Below are positions 38,786-50,449 of a DNA stretch of 64,000 bases, in pieces. This DNA comes from Acanthaster planci (lineage: Eukaryota > Echinodermata > Asteroidea > Valvatida > Acanthasteridae), in assembly GCF_001949145.1 (NCBI RefSeq), contig NW_019091360.1, positions 3,823,773 to 3,887,772 of the forward strand, read 5' to 3'. Below the pieces are notes generated by a model. The model was given only the letters and a program-made list of their open reading frames with translations. It was not told the DNA's origin and ran no database searches. A program made the position numbers and the translations under genes. The number at the start of each line of letters is the position of its first letter. The stretch's first letter is position 1.

Positions 38786-39127
38786 ACAAGCCAGACCCTC
38801 CAGCTGGCAAGCCGACTGCATCTGACATCAGCCTTACCTCCCTCACTCTGTCCTGGCCTGGCCCCTCCTATGATGGAGGGAGTCGCATTCTTGGCTACGT
38901 CGTCGAGATGTGTCGCGCCGACGAGGACAGGAAATGGCAGAACGTCACTTCCACAGCCAGTACCTCGCATGTCATTAGTAACCTGAAACCCGAAGTGGAG
39001 TATCTCTTCCGGGTCAGTGCAGAGAACGAACATGGAGTCAGCGAGCCCAGTCCGGTGTCAGACCCCGTATTGACCGTTGTGGGAGCTGCATCTGACAGAG
39101 ATGAGAAGACTGGTGGGGAATCTGAAG
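38786..39127 (+). CDS. MLCK exon 15: fibronectin type III domain
   Basis: A 342-nt phase 1-1 exon (acceptor AATGATATCAG, donor GTAGTT). It opens DKPDPPAGKPTASDI and continues SLTLSWPGPSYDGGS, nearly identical to the start of the vertebrate MLCK FnIII domain. YLFRVSAENEHGVSEPS is the usual F-G region. It ends with a short acidic linker toward the kinase. Confidence 0.95.
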
Positions 39128-39244
39128 GTAGTTTTATGATCCAACCACAGAAAGTCTTTGGCAAAACTCAATAAGCATTTAAGTTTTCAATCATTCGTTC
39201 TAAGTTGGCCACAGTTTGAAGTGGTTTCAATTTTGTTTTGACAG

Positions 39245-39338
39245 AGGAGACGGACGAGTTTGTAGTGCGTGGTAACGTCACCATCCGGACTGACAAGGAG
39301 GTCACTGATCTTTATGAGATGAAGGAACAATGTGGCAA
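39245..39338 (+). CDS. MLCK exon 16: linker and start of the kinase glycine loop
   Basis: Acceptor TTTTGTTTTGACAG, donor GTACGT, phase 1 to 2. It encodes EETDEFVVRGNVTIRTDKEV then DLYEMKEQCGK. The VxIxTxxxVxDxYxxxE wording is that of the MLCK segment just before the kinase. The intron falls inside the nucleotide-binding loop; the split lysine codon joins to give CGKGRFG. Confidence 0.93.
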
Positions 39339-39797
39339 GTACGTTAGCTTTCTCTCTTTACTCTTGAAATTCATAAACTCTTTAATGCTGTACATTTTAT
39401 TTAAATTTTCTATGAACTCAAACGTTGCAAAGAAAGTGACTGTATTTTGTGCATTGAAAAAAATTAATATATGTGAGTAATGAAATATGAACCAATAACA
39501 GGTACCAACTGTTTGCTTCTAGCACTGCTGATTTTTGTTTGTTCATGCATCTTATTTATCGATTGTGTTGCATATGGACTTTCTGCTTTCTGCTGGTTGA
39601 ATGCATGGTCATGCATGACCCTTTCAACGATTTTGGAGACCTTGAATTGTATGCATATTCGGTGTATTGAGGATTTTAAAGTGTGATGCCCACAGCAGAC
39701 TCACAACGTGGTATATCATTTCACGTCCATGGGGAAAAGTGAAGTGAGCTGAAGTGAAATAAATAATTGGGGGCAAATGTCGTTGTTTGACTAACAG

Positions 39798-39998
39798 AGG
39801 GCGCTTTGGCGTGGTGTATCGTTGCCTGGAGAAGACAACAGGCAAACAGTTCGCCGCCAAATTCATCAAGATCAAATCATCTGACCGTGAAGCAGTGAGA
39901 TCAGAGATCCGCATTATGAACGAGTTACACCATCCAAAGTTACTACAGTGCGTGGATGCCTTTGAAGGGCCAAGACAAATGGTGATGGTCATGGAATA
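39798..39998 (+). CDS. MLCK exon 17: kinase N-lobe
   Basis: Acceptor TTGACTAACAG, donor GTAAGT, phase 2 to 2. It completes GKGRFGVV (GxGxxG) and contains FAAKFIK with the ATP-anchoring lysine, the alpha-C glutamate in RSEIRIM, and HHPKLLQCVDAFE, which is almost identical to vertebrate MLCK. It ends in the hinge (MVMVMEY). Confidence 0.95.
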
Positions 39999-40338
39999 GT
40001 AAGTTAAATGCAACAAGTGGAGTTGGAATTAATATATCAATAACAGAAATATTGGATAGCCAACTCTTCAAAATGTCCGAGTCATTGATTTCTAAAGAAT
40101 AAAGCTTGTTTTTGACTGTTGCACTCTGACTGTGGCTGAATATTTTCAGTCTCTTCCGTTCTGATTCCACTGATAATTTTCCAAAATCTTGCACTCATCG
40201 AAGTTTGTCTGTTATGTAGTTTTTGTAGTTTTCATTATTTTGAGAATCCTGCTTTGCATTGTTCATTAAATGAATAGTGTAAGTACCCGATGGAAGAAAA
40301 TCCTGTGCCAATTAATGACATCATTTTTATCCAATCAG

Positions 40339-40680
40339 CATCGCTGGTGGGGAGCTGTTCGAACGCGTCATCGACGACGATTTCGTCCTGACCGAGAAAG
40401 ATGCCATCAAATTCATGCGTCAGATCTGCGCAGGCGTACACTACATGCACCAGCAGAACATTCTCCATCTGGACCTCAAACCAGAGAACGTCATGTGCAT
40501 GGACACCCATGGCTGCCGTATCAAGTTGATAGACTTTGGCCTGGCCCGGAAGTTTGACCCCACCAAGAGCACAAAGGTCATGTTTGGCACGCCAGAGTTT
40601 GTCGCCCCTGAAGTGATCAACTATGAGCAGATAAGCTTTGCCACGGATCTATGGAGTGTCGGCGTCATCTGTTACATTTT
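40339..40680 (+). CDS. MLCK exon 18: kinase catalytic core
   Basis: Acceptor TTTTTATCCAATCAG, donor GTAAGA, phase 2 to 2. It reads IAGGELFERVIDDDF, catalytic loop HLDLKPENVMC (HxD replacing HRD, as in MLCK), IDFGLAR with the Mg-binding Asp, FGTPEFVAPE, and DLWSVGVICYI. All catalytic residues are intact, so the kinase should be active, unlike the degenerate kinases common in this superfamily. Confidence 0.96.
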
Positions 40681-40956
40681 GTAAGAGCTTTTTACACTTA
40701 GCATCTTTTTTGTTCCTTTTTAGCTTAGTTTTTGATACGTCAAATCGTACAACATTAATGTTAGAATGTTCCATGAAATTCGTGAGTGCAGTTAATTTCT
40801 GTTTAATGCGAACTTCCAAAAGCTCTTCATTTTGGTCAACCCTCTCACCATTTGTAGCCGACATTCCAGGATGACAAGTTAACATATTGATTCCAGAAAA
40901 TCTGAGTACCAGCCTGAAGTCGTTTCTTTGACTAATTTATCTTGTTTAACTTTTAG

Positions 40957-41109
40957 ATTAAGTGGTTTGTCTCCGTTCATGGGTGACACGGACGCAGAGA
41001 CGCTCAGCAACGTCACGGCAGCTGAATGGGACTTTGACGATGAAGCGTTTGATGACATCTCGGACGAATCGAAAGATTTCATAGAAAAATTACTGATCAA
41101 GAGAAAAGA
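40957..41109 (+). CDS. MLCK exon 19: kinase C-lobe
   Basis: Acceptor TTTAACTTTTAG, donor GTATGC, phase 2 to 2. It encodes SGLSPFMGDTDAETLSNVT and EWDFDDEAFDDISDESKDF, very close to the vertebrate MLCK C-lobe, which supports the substrate-binding specificity for myosin light chain. Confidence 0.95.
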
Positions 41110-41455
41110 GTATGCATGCAAAACCGTCGTAATTTTATCTGTGCACCGTTTATGTCTAGTTCGACAAGAAGTTATCCAGTTGTGAATGGAACAGCAATTT
41201 CAATTTTATTTAAATTTCACCATCACATTTGTAAAATGGATTTTTTTGTTGAGATTTGTCCAAAATACTGTTTACAAAGTTTGCTGTGTATAGTGGCAAA
41301 TGACAATTTTAGAAATTACAAGTAAAAAAAGGATACATGTATAGAATTGTTTTGACTTGAAATCTCTGAATTACAGTTATTGTCATTTGGGTATTGTTCA
41401 TCACTTCATGGATATTACGTGTCTGAGACATATGTCCTCTTCTTCCCTGTCGCAG

Positions 41456-41579
41456 AAAACGCCAGACCGTTGAGGATTGTCTCAAGCACAAATGGCTGAA
41501 CAAAGACATCAAGACAATGAAAGCGACTCAACTGTCAACGGCCAAACTCAAGAAGTTCGTGGCCAGGCGCAGGTGGCAG
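41456..41579 (+). CDS. MLCK exon 20: end of kinase and first half of the autoinhibitory/calmodulin-binding region
   Basis: Acceptor TTCCCTGTCGCAG, donor GTATGT, phase 2 to 0. It codes KRQTVEDCLKHKWLNKDIK and LKKFVARRRWQ. The last segment corresponds to the vertebrate autoinhibitory/calmodulin-binding start ARRKWQ. The phase-0 exon end after WQ is the boundary at which both exon 21 and exon 1 resume with KTxTAVRAIGRM. Confidence 0.95.
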
Positions 41580-44101
41580 GTATGTAAGAAGATGAAAGAA
41601 TCCGAGAATGACCTCTGGATATAATGACGTGCAAAAAAATGTGCCGCATTCTGCGTCAGTTAGAATCAATCAAATTGATCATCAGAAGCATATTCATGTT
41701 TCATTATTCATATACCGGTAAGTAGACAGGTGTTCAGGGAATTTCTAAGATCTTTGTCCACAACCTGTATTCAGTCAACTTGCACAATTACTATCTTTTT
41801 GTCGTTATATATGGTAACAGTGGTGATCAGTACATTTGAAGTTGTTTGTTTTATCTGACAGTAGGATCAAGGGACTTTCTAAGATTAAGGTCACAAATCC
41901 ACACTTGTTTCACCAGAAATGTCTACTGTTTTATTAGGTACAGGCCTTGGAAGGATTTTCGAACGTATAGCTCATGTACCAGGAGACTAAGGCAAGTCTA
42001 GGCACCAGACTTTAGTTGCCGTGGAAATGCTATTAACCAATTCACCCTCCGCGTGAATGACTGATACGTGGAGTGCTCTAACACCTGGCCCATTTATTTT
42101 TGATGAAGTGTGTTCAAGATAGAATCCCATGCATACTTGAAACGCCCCTGTTGACTTCTAGCTGAAGGTGGTAGCGAAGAAAATTCATCAGGAAAGTAAA
42201 AAGCGGCGTTTTTGCCTTCATAATAATGGTGAGAAATTTTCACGAAAGTCGTTTCTGTAATTTTTTTGTTCCAATTAGAATTGCCACCCAAAACTAGAAT
42301 GCAACTCAGGGCGATAGAACTTCTTATATGCGATTGGAGTCCTCTTGAGTAGATTTGGAATATTCTGTAGAAACCTTGTCGGCCTCATTCAGTCGGACCA
42401 GTCAAACAAAACTTCAAACGGTTTCATTAAAGCAGGATTTAAATATTTTCGCAAGATTTTATCAAGGTTGTTAATTATACGAAACCCACTTTTATATCCA
42501 GATTTCAAATGTTGAAGAAGAAATCTAATTTCCAGGGTTTTTTTTCTTTGTCTTTTTCTTCGATTTCTAAAAACTTTTGCTGGGGCTTTGCAACACGTGC
42601 TTTCGTCGCTCGTCTGTTTATAGAAACGCTGAAATGCTCCGCCAGCTAAAATTCACAATCTCGTTTACTGGTGCCTGAAAATCAGAGACATTTTTCCATA
42701 GCTGTTGAGGGTATTGTTCCTGAGTGAAAAGGAGTAAGATCTTCACTACTTGTAAGTCTTTTAAGTTGTGAATATCTAAACAACCTGGAGTTTGCAAGTA
42801 ACGGAAGCGAACAAACGGGAATGAACTTTTTTTGCATATTGGCAATCATATTTCGTGGCGTTTTCGTTTGTATGTTTGGATACGTTCAAACCATAATAAA
42901 GTTTGCATTTGCACAATCACATCCCTGATAAGGTAGAGTTCACGAGGTTTTATTTTTCTTTCACGCACCATATGTGTACTTGCATGATTCACAACGAAAA
43001 GCACGTAGCACGAGATTTGCACGTCTGAAAAAAAAGGACTTACATGTAGTCCCATTTTGAAGGGATTTTTAAAACCCATGATCAGCATTCTGCGGGTACG
43101 TGTACAAGGGATTTCGTTTGCGCATGATCGAGCATGCACACAGTTTTGGTTTAGATTACTGTAAATCAGCCGTTGATGAACAGTGAAAGTTACCGGTATG
43201 AGTTTTGAGACAGTCAGGCTCGTTTTTAACGGCGTTTTAATTTTCCTGAAACGATACTGTTTGGTCCTAACTCTAATTTTTGACAAGAGTTATTTATTTA
43301 CCTTCCTTCAGCCGTCTTTCTTGTTCTATATAGTAGACATACTTTCGAGGAATAATTCCACGACTGTTTAATTGTCACAAAAAAGATTCATGTAAATGTA
43401 CTTACAAGAAAAAGCTGTGGATGCCTGTTTTCAGGGTCAATCTAGTCCACCTCTGACAAGCTTTCTTGAAGAAATAAGTTTCTTGCCACATTCCAGCAAG
43501 CTTGGTTTTGTCTTGTGACCTGGGGTAGTAGGCAGTGTTTCAAAACTACTTGTAGAAATTCGTCCCTGTGTCGAGTTTTGAAACTAATAAAGTAACACTA
43601 TAGTCTTTCTTTTAACGTTCTTGCAACATGCTCTGTCAACGTCGGGCGTACAATCTGTAATTAGAGAATATTGTCGGCTGTTTATTTTCAAGATTTGCCG
43701 TAGACACTACTTGTAGTTGAATCTACTCTCGGTTACTGTTCTATTAACCTATTTTTTGCAGGTGTATAATTGATGTTTCTTTGCTGCCTAGGAGTACTAT
43801 TTGCGTCAGATTTCCGCTTATAATCCCCATGGGTTTACCTTCTTGTAAGAGCGTTAGGTTCAAAAGTTCATACATTTCATTTCAATTGTGCCATCTGTGG
43901 ACTGAAAAAAATCGGTGGAAGAAGGGTTGGTGATGAGGATTCGGGCTTGCTATCCATTATTGCTAACACTGAACACTGTCACGTGCCTTGATTTATTTTC
44001 ATAGCGTTCAAAGGAAAATAATGGCTAACTTCTCGTGGGATTTTTTTTTATGCCAGTATCTGCTAACTTTAATACTGGGAGATTTGTTTGTTGTCCGACA
44101 G
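41580..44101. other. MLCK intron 20, position of the vertebrate telokin promoter
   Basis: A 2.5-kb intron between the two halves of the calmodulin-binding region. In vertebrates the smooth-muscle telokin promoter, driven by SRF at a CArG box, lies in the corresponding intron. The best CArG-like sequence I see is GTTATATATGG at about 41804-41814, which is imperfect. No exon is supported; the 146-codon minus-strand frame at 42846-43286 has no protein-like features. Confidence 0.5.
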
Positions 44102-44815
44102 AAAACCACCACTGCCGTCCGGGCGATAGGTCGCATGGCTTCACTAACCATGTTTGCTGGATTGAAGAAAGCCAACGAACAGTCTCCACCGTGTTCACCG
44201 ACTCGTAAATCTCTCCTGAAATCCACTCTTAAGAAAGGGCTGGAAGAGCCTCTTTCACATCACAAAGAGGAGGAAAGTGGCAGGGAAGAAGTGGATGGTT
44301 TGTCCAAGACATCAACAGAGCAGAGCTCCAGAGAGAGATTAGTTGTAGAGAAAACAAATTCCTTAGCAAAAGAATATGAGCAGACAAACTCTAAAGAGAA
44401 CAGTAACTCAGATGAGAAATCAGGAAATGAAATGAATGGTCTTGATGATGATAAAACGAACTCCGTGTCATCCAACTCAACCCAGTCTGACGAAGTACCG
44501 GTTGCAGCGCGCAGTTGCCTGCCAAAAATCACCAAGCCGATCAGGGACGCTACGGTGTTCGAAGGGGACTGCGCGCGCTTTGATTGCCACATCGAGGGTG
44601 AACCGGAACCGGAAATCACGTGGTACCAGGACGAAGAAGAGATTCAGGAGAGCCGTCGGTTTTTGATGGAGCAAGACGATGAGGGTACTTGTTCGCTAAT
44701 CATCAAAAATGTATGTGAAGACGATGACGCTGAGTACATGATTGAGGCTGTTAATTCGGCTGGAAAAGCGTCTAGTATAGCAGAACTCATTGTACATGTC
44801 CCACGTAGGAAGTGA
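44102..44815 (+). CDS. MLCK exon 21 (last): calmodulin-binding half and telokin-like Ig, stop TGA
   Basis: Acceptor TTGTTGTCCGACAG in phase 0. It opens KTTTAVRAIGRMASLTMF, completing the calmodulin-binding region. About 140 disordered Ser/Glu/Lys-rich residues follow, then the telokin-type Ig (about 44522-44800: KPIRDATVFEGDCARFDC, ITWYQDEEE, CSLIIKNVCEDDDAEY). The F-strand cysteine is replaced (EYMIEA), unlike vertebrate telokin and unlike the exon 1 copy. It ends VHVPRRK and TGA at 44813-44815. Internal methionines at the GRMASLTM position could start an independent telokin-like protein. The open frame upstream of 44102 is intronic. Confidence 0.93.
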   Translation, partial: KTTTAVRAIGRMASLTMFAGLKKANEQSPPCSPTRKSLLKSTLKKGLEEPLSHHKEEESGREEVDGLSKTSTEQSSRERLVVEKTNSLAKEYEQTNSKENSNSDEKSGNEMNGLDDDKTNSVSSNSTQSDEVPVAARSCLPKITKPIRDATVFEGDCARFDCHIEGEPEPEITWYQDEEEIQESRRFLMEQDDEGTCSLIIKNVCEDDDAEYMIEAVNSAGKASSIAELIVHVPRRK

Positions 44816-46768
44816 GCGCATTGTGCAACCCATCAAGCATCTATTTTGCTGCATTTTAGCTGTTTCTGTAGCCTCTACCACCATCGTAGATAAGGTTTAA
44901 CCCTGAACTGACAGAAGCAGAGAAACGATTTTTCAAGGTTGCCTTGTTTAACGTTTGTCTTGTGAAATGGGTGAGTGTCCGCCGCTCGAGTTGAAGTGCG
45001 CCCTCACCTGCAAAGAAGAGACCGGCTTGTGAAGTTTTTCAATCTAACTCCGGCAGCATCCAGCGCACACGCGAAGATCATTGCATATGAACGTGGCTAT
45101 CGACGATTCGAACCATTAGAAATTGGTCGCGCGTGCGCACGCCCTCTTTTGTTCCCGCCCGGAGCAGACAGATGTATGCCACTTTCCCTCCATGGTAATT
45201 AACAAAAATGTATGTAGCCCCCTGCCAAGCCAGCTAACATTGTCTAACATTTCCAGTCATTTACAGTACATGTAAACAAATGGACGGACGATTTCGGAGG
45301 GTACGGTACTTAGCCTGTAGTATTCAGTGAGATTCAGCGTAAGTCAACTTTTATTTTCTTTCAGAGACTTTTTTGAACTGTATGTAAATATTACTGTAAA
45401 AATTATTCTGCTTGTTCCCCTTTTGTTCTCCATAAGTTTAATTGGTTTATTTTGTTGTCGTTTATTTTATGAGAACTTGTCGAATTTGTTTGTTCGACAA
45501 TGTTTTGAAAGTTGGTTTCGCACGTTTCAGAGTAAACTGGCTGATTTGTTGCAGCGTTTTCAGCAACGAAATCTACAATACGCCTTATAGTTTTTATGTT
45601 AACTTGAATGTTTAACTGCTTGAAAGTTACCACAATATTTTGGTTGTGTGTCAGATCAGTTGCTTGGTATTGGCAGCACCCTATCCTGTTTTTGTTTCCT
45701 TTTTTTGCACTGCTTTTGCTTGTGAAGTATGTTTATCATTTAAGTGTTTTTTGTTTTGTTTTGGTGTTTTGTTTTGTTTTTTTGACAAAAAAAGTTTTAA
45801 TTTGGCTTAAATCCACCTCTCCATCAACGAGTGTAGTAAATGGTTTCGTTCAGGAAGGAAATCGTGTATAGATATTGAAACATTCATTTTTTACCATAGA
45901 AATTAAGACTTTCTGTACTTCAGACTTTGGTTATTAATTTATTTCACGTTTTTATATTTTTGATGTTTACAAGGAATCTGAAGTCTTAATTCATTTTTAA
46001 AGCCTTTTGTAACTGCGTTATTTTATTTTTTTTATCTCGAATGGTACGAGTGAAATATGCATGTAGGATTTCTCCTTTTGACCTCTAGTCTTAAATTAGC
46101 ATTTTTGTATTTCAAATTGTCACGGCAGTCAAAAACGCTAACCAGATTAATATACGTAGCTCCATTTATGACATGGACGATATATATACCATCGAACATA
46201 AACTGTATATTTCACCTTTTGTAAGCTACACGTTTGTATTCCTGAAGCATAATCATTTATACTTCGTTATTATGACCAAATTGATGAAATAATTCTGTAA
46301 TAATTTTAATGGAGTATAAATTGGGGCGACATTGTGTTGTTCATTTCAGCCAGTGTGATACGTCATCATTTTCAGAGACACTAAGGTCAAGTTGCTATTT
46401 CAATTTGGTATTTCCTTGTAGAAGATTGGATTACGAACTTTCAGGAAACAGACATTTTTAAAACGCTGTCGAAACATCCGATCGCGAATCCTCAAAATAA
46501 TGGCATTGTGGCTATTCTTGTGCATTGTTTTAGTGCACGTTTTACATACTATGCAGCTTTCTTCCAAGAAGTCTTCTGTTTAAAACCGTCAGTCATTTTA
46601 TAAATTCTTGTTAATATTTAAACTACTTACCATAAGAAACTTTGCATGGAAAATAACATCGGAATGGTCGTCAGGATGTAGCGAAGAGGGTATCGAATAG
46701 TGAATATAATCATAATCGGAGAGAATAGGCGTACTCGACACTATCCGGAATGGTCTTGCATGTTATCG

Positions 46769-46774
46769 AATAAA
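46769..46774 (+). terminator. First canonical polyadenylation signal after the MLCK stop
   Basis: AATAAA about 1.95 kb downstream of the TGA at 44815; no earlier canonical hexamer was found by eye. Cleavage would follow 10-30 bases later. Weak on its own, as such hexamers are frequent in AT-rich DNA. Confidence 0.3.
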
Positions 46775-48029
46775 GGTACAGTAAAATCAACTACTTCGCG
46801 GTCAAACCCGTGCGGATTTCTGAGTTAAAAATTAAAAACAAACTTCAATGCCCACGTTTCCTTCATGTTACTGTTTCAGCGTGCAGGTTGTGGTAACCGT
46901 TTCGTTGACGACTCCCCTTGAAAGGTAAATATTGAGACGTAAATACCGTCCCGTCGTTGGTTAGTGTGATTCCTTTAAATGAACTAAACAAATAATTGTC
47001 AAAAACTTTTCCCCCTCGGTTCTCCGACATACTCATGAGCGTTTCTTAGTTTTTTCTCTGTTCCGTTTAATTAAGGAAACCTTGATTTTTGATTATGCTG
47101 GTTCAAAGGGGGCGCTCTTCCATGAGAACAAAGTTCATCTGTGCCCGTTTTTCTGAACGAAAGGGTGTTTGAAATATGAAGACACAGCAAGAAAAGAATT
47201 CCTTTGGGAAAGCAGGGCGGGTTCAGCCATTTTGCACACAACAAGAAATTAATCCTCATCTTTCCGTTCTGTCAAAATTAATAGCGCCCTCTTTTGGGGA
47301 GTATGATGCTTGAATAAGCACCAGCAGCACGATGCGACGGAATTTTCCAGCTTCAATGTTGATTTTTGCTCTTGTTATGTTTGATACATCGCTCTTGATT
47401 TTTAGTTCATAAATTAAAAAGGAAGACACATCTTCAGAATACACAATGGGAACAAATTCGTGACGACAAAAGTAGCACAGGGAAATTCCCTAGTTTTTCC
47501 TGCAGAAACTAATCTGCCGTAGCCATTACCTTGGTGACAATTGTAGTTCGTGTATAACCAATACATTCCGGCTGATTTTACTCTTCAAGGACGAGTGAGA
47601 TTTTTACAGGATTGTAGCAATATGCACCGTTATAAATCTATGATTTGGGGGCAAGGATTCTGATATAATACAGCCTGCATTCACAGGCGGATTTTTACAG
47701 CCTGTTCTATTTTCTAAATCAAAGACAATGTCCCATATTAATGTAGCGTTTTAAGTTTGCTGTTTTAAATGTGTGTTTCTGACCCTGACGTATGTTTCAA
47801 TGTGCTACCCAACATAAGCTATAGGCTATTGTTGCTATGACAGCATCTTCAACGTTCACGTTCATATTGCCATGGTTATCCGTTTTTCTTCGAACTGAAG
47901 CTGTTGTATTGTCACTGCCATTTCTGGAAGACATTCAGGATTTCTTGACGGCACTTTATTATATGGACTCCTCAAGGAGTTGTTTTTCCGGCAATAGCAC
48001 CACAGGCCTGTGTGCATTCCTAAACTTTA

Positions 48030-48299
48030 TAGGCGCGCGTGCATTCATGACGAGCCGGCACGCTATTGGTCGAAGAGGAATGCAACGCGCGCGTACAACG
48101 TGTGCACGTTACCGGCACTACTACTGCAGGGCACTACAGTCAACTTCGCTGCCGCAGTAGTGGTTACACCTCCATGAAAATGTCCGTCTCTCTTTCTTGA
48201 ACACTGTGCATTGTTAGTCACTGTGATATGTAACACCCCATTGAACAGGCACCGTTTACTGCGTGCTGTCGGCCAGCTGTGAAACGTTCTTTGACCCAG
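48030..48299 (+). promoter_or_regulatory. CpG-rich promoter-like region with candidate 5' non-coding exon
   Basis: Clustered CpGs (GGCGCGCGTGC, AACGCGCGCGT) and an inverted CCAAT box (ATTGG at 48065-48069) precede a 200-base segment ending in a consensus donor, CCCAG|GTAAGC (donor at 48300). This fits a promoter with an untranslated first exon. The nearest downstream coding exon on this strand is 54421, which has an acceptor-like CTACCTCAG at 54394. The exon holds short upstream ATGs. It is not proven to belong to the downstream gene. Confidence 0.35.
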
Positions 48300-49686
48300 G
48301 TAAGCATGAGGCCTATTACAATTAGAAACAAAATCATTTAAAAATGGCTTTATTTTGTTTTATCACCTGAACATGTAATGTTAACTTGTGTTAAAGAGGT
48401 AATTTATCTATAATTCAGGTGTTATCTTTGTTTTTGTCTGTTTTTCTGAACGGAGGAACTTCAAGTTCTTTGTTTTTCGGTGATGGCAATTGAAATGTCT
48501 ATTTAAAAAGGTAGCAAAACCGAAGCAGGGCACGTCCTTGAGGGCGCACATTTCGTCAAGCTGACTTGCACGTGCTCCGTCGTGGTAACGCACGTGCATT
48601 TCAATGTTCACAATGCCACGCATGTGGTAGGCCGACCGTCAACATAGAGGTCCAAGTCTCATCAATCGGATTAAGTGTATATCTACTTTTCTATTTTTTT
48701 GATTTTCTTACTTTTGATTGTATTTAGTATTTTGGCACAAAATGTGGGGCCCTGCTCGTTATTTGTTGTTCCAATTAGCCATGAAAGTCTCTATCAAATA
48801 TAGAAATTAATCTTCATGCTGCAGTGTCAACTGCATCTTATTTTTTCTCTTCTTGTGGCTGTTAACAAGCTGCCCTAACCTTAGCGATATGGTATTTCAT
48901 CACTCAGATGCTGAAGTCGATTACCTTTACCTTTTCTCATCAACGACCTCCATCGTTAATGAACCACTTACAGACGAGGACACAAAGCGATGTGATATCG
49001 TACGATAAACAGTAATTACGTAGGATGTTTGCTGTCCTGTCGTAGAACGTCGCGATATTAAAAACAAGTGGGCGGCCAGTCGCTGACCTTTGACCCACGT
49101 GAACATTGAATGCAACAGCCTTTCAAGCCTCCAGTTCAGTTTGCCTGGACGTATTGACCAGCAGCCTTCTGAAAACACTTCGTACGGAGCTGGCCTTTCG
49201 TCGACAGCTACAAGGTAAGAAAAGCAACCGTTAGTATTTTGAATCTGTCTCCCCCCCCCTTGAGGAATAACGCAAGTATCAGATACTTACAAATAAACAT
49301 AACGAAGCCACCAGATATTTTAAAAGGGGCGTGTCTGTTACGGTAGAATCTGTCTCTGTCCGAAGTTGATTCTTTATTTCAAATCTTGAGGAAAAGTGTC
49401 AGCATACATCTGTTCTTTCCCGTGAATGATTTGAAGGGCCAAGTGTTTCATAGCGCTGCAGTTGAATAATATCAGGGTCACGAATAACATTCTAACTACA
49501 AAAACATTAAGATCTTGAAGGCATGTGATTCTGTACCAAGTTTTTTTTTATGCCATGAGAATAAAGGCATTGTTGTCAACGCAGGTGTATGGAAGCAAGA
49601 CAAGCCATGCATATCCATTTAAAATGCATTTTAATGTTGGATACTTCATATTTCATGGCACATTTTATACAGAAATGCATTAGTCA

Positions 49687-50137
49687 GTGCCGCAATTCAC
49701 GAAGACTGACTTCACGGTTGAACAGTTCGATCAAGTTATTATAATTAGCCACCGGGCAACTGCAGTGTGTGAGCTGGATTCTACTCGGAGTTACGCGACA
49801 GTCGAGGATGGTAACAATGCTGACAACTCCGGGGTCCATGAGTCTGCGATGGGAACTATTACCGAATTGTCGACCTTCAACTCAGTCAGCAGTCATAAGT
49901 AAAGAGTGCAACCTCTCAAATTGACATGCAAAGCCGTCAATACCAGTGGAAGAATGTCGATTGACTGGCTTTAGCATTATGATCGAAATTGCGAGGGAAA
50001 TAAGGACCTGGGAAGCAAGGGCGAATTCCTGCACGAGGGAGACCGACTTGACACAAGAAAGCTCGGCGAAAATGAAGCCTGGACTAGCACAATGCGAATT
50101 GAACAATGTGCTCGGGAAGAATGGATCCAGTAATATT
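49687..50137 (+). pseudogene. Possible decayed Ig-like coding sequence
   Basis: One frame from 49687 to about 50137 is interrupted only by TAA (49900-49902) and one TAG near 49972, far fewer stops than expected in AT-rich DNA. After the first stop it reads LKLTCKAVNTSGRMSIDWL, then after the second stop HYDRN...GENEAWTSTMRIEQC. This gives a Cys, W, Cys spacing reminiscent of an Ig fold. The similarity is loose; it could be chance or an exon of an unrelated gene. Confidence 0.25.
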
Positions 50138-50313
50138 AGCGAAGCTAGTCAGGCGTCATCACGTTACTTGGCTCGCTAGAGGTTAGGTGAGAACATGCTG
50201 CATGTTGATGAATTGGTACATTCAGTAACGGATGTAAAGCATCTCAGCTATGAAGGAAAAGTCAGGAGAATCCAGAGGGTGAAGGATGCGGGTGACTTTT
50301 GTTGTCAAAATCA

Positions 50314-50449
50314 ATAACCATGGTAACACACTCATGGAACCAACCAACGGGAGCTGAACATGGCGGCGTGAAGCAAAGACTATTTTGCCGTTGACAATAT
50401 ATTACCACCACTCACTGAGTACGGGTTTAGTAAAGTGTTGCTAGGCAAC
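50314..50449. promoter_or_regulatory. Two RFX X-box-like sites flanking a YY1-type motif
   Basis: ATAACCATGGTAAC (50314-50327) is a near-palindromic X-box-like sequence. GTTGCTAGGCAAC (50437-50449) matches the classical RFX consensus. Between them AACATGGCGGC (50357-50367) matches the YY1-type motif often found near transcription starts. The cluster looks like a promoter or enhancer, perhaps for the Ig-rich gene starting 4 kb downstream. Confidence 0.35.

Larger units (their letters stand above)
8861..46774 (+). other. MYLK: Gene model: giant myosin light chain kinase (21 exons in window)
   Basis: This calcium/calmodulin-dependent kinase is expected to phosphorylate myosin II regulatory light chain and tether to actin. 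Exons: 8861-9794, 13678-13729, 16898-19509, 22363-22671, 22901-23093, 23347-23690, 23964-24263, 24565-25497, 25772-25969, 26884-27232, 27628-27914, 28222-28338, 28565-29209, 38150-38428, 38786-39127, 39245-39338, 39798-39998, 40339-40680, 40957-41109, 41456-41579, 44102-44815. All phases agree, giving 3,173 residues, against about 1,914 for human MYLK. From 23347 onward Ig order, DFRxxL motifs, FnIII, kinase and telokin Ig match vertebrate MLCK one for one, except for one extra Ig (exon 13). Everything before 23347 is additional or rearranged. The first canonical AATAAA after the stop is at 46769-46774, used here as a tentative 3' end. The true start may lie left of the window. Confidence 0.85.

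Noticed and set aside
42846-43286. 146-codon minus-strand open frame in MLCK intron 20
   Set aside because: No domain, no splice context and basic low-information composition; a chance frame in an intron.
43988-44101. Upstream in-frame ATG extension of the last MLCK exon
   Set aside because: The stretch crosses the acceptor at 44101 and is T-rich intron; exon 20 joins at 44102 in phase 0 with the conserved calmodulin-binding sequence.
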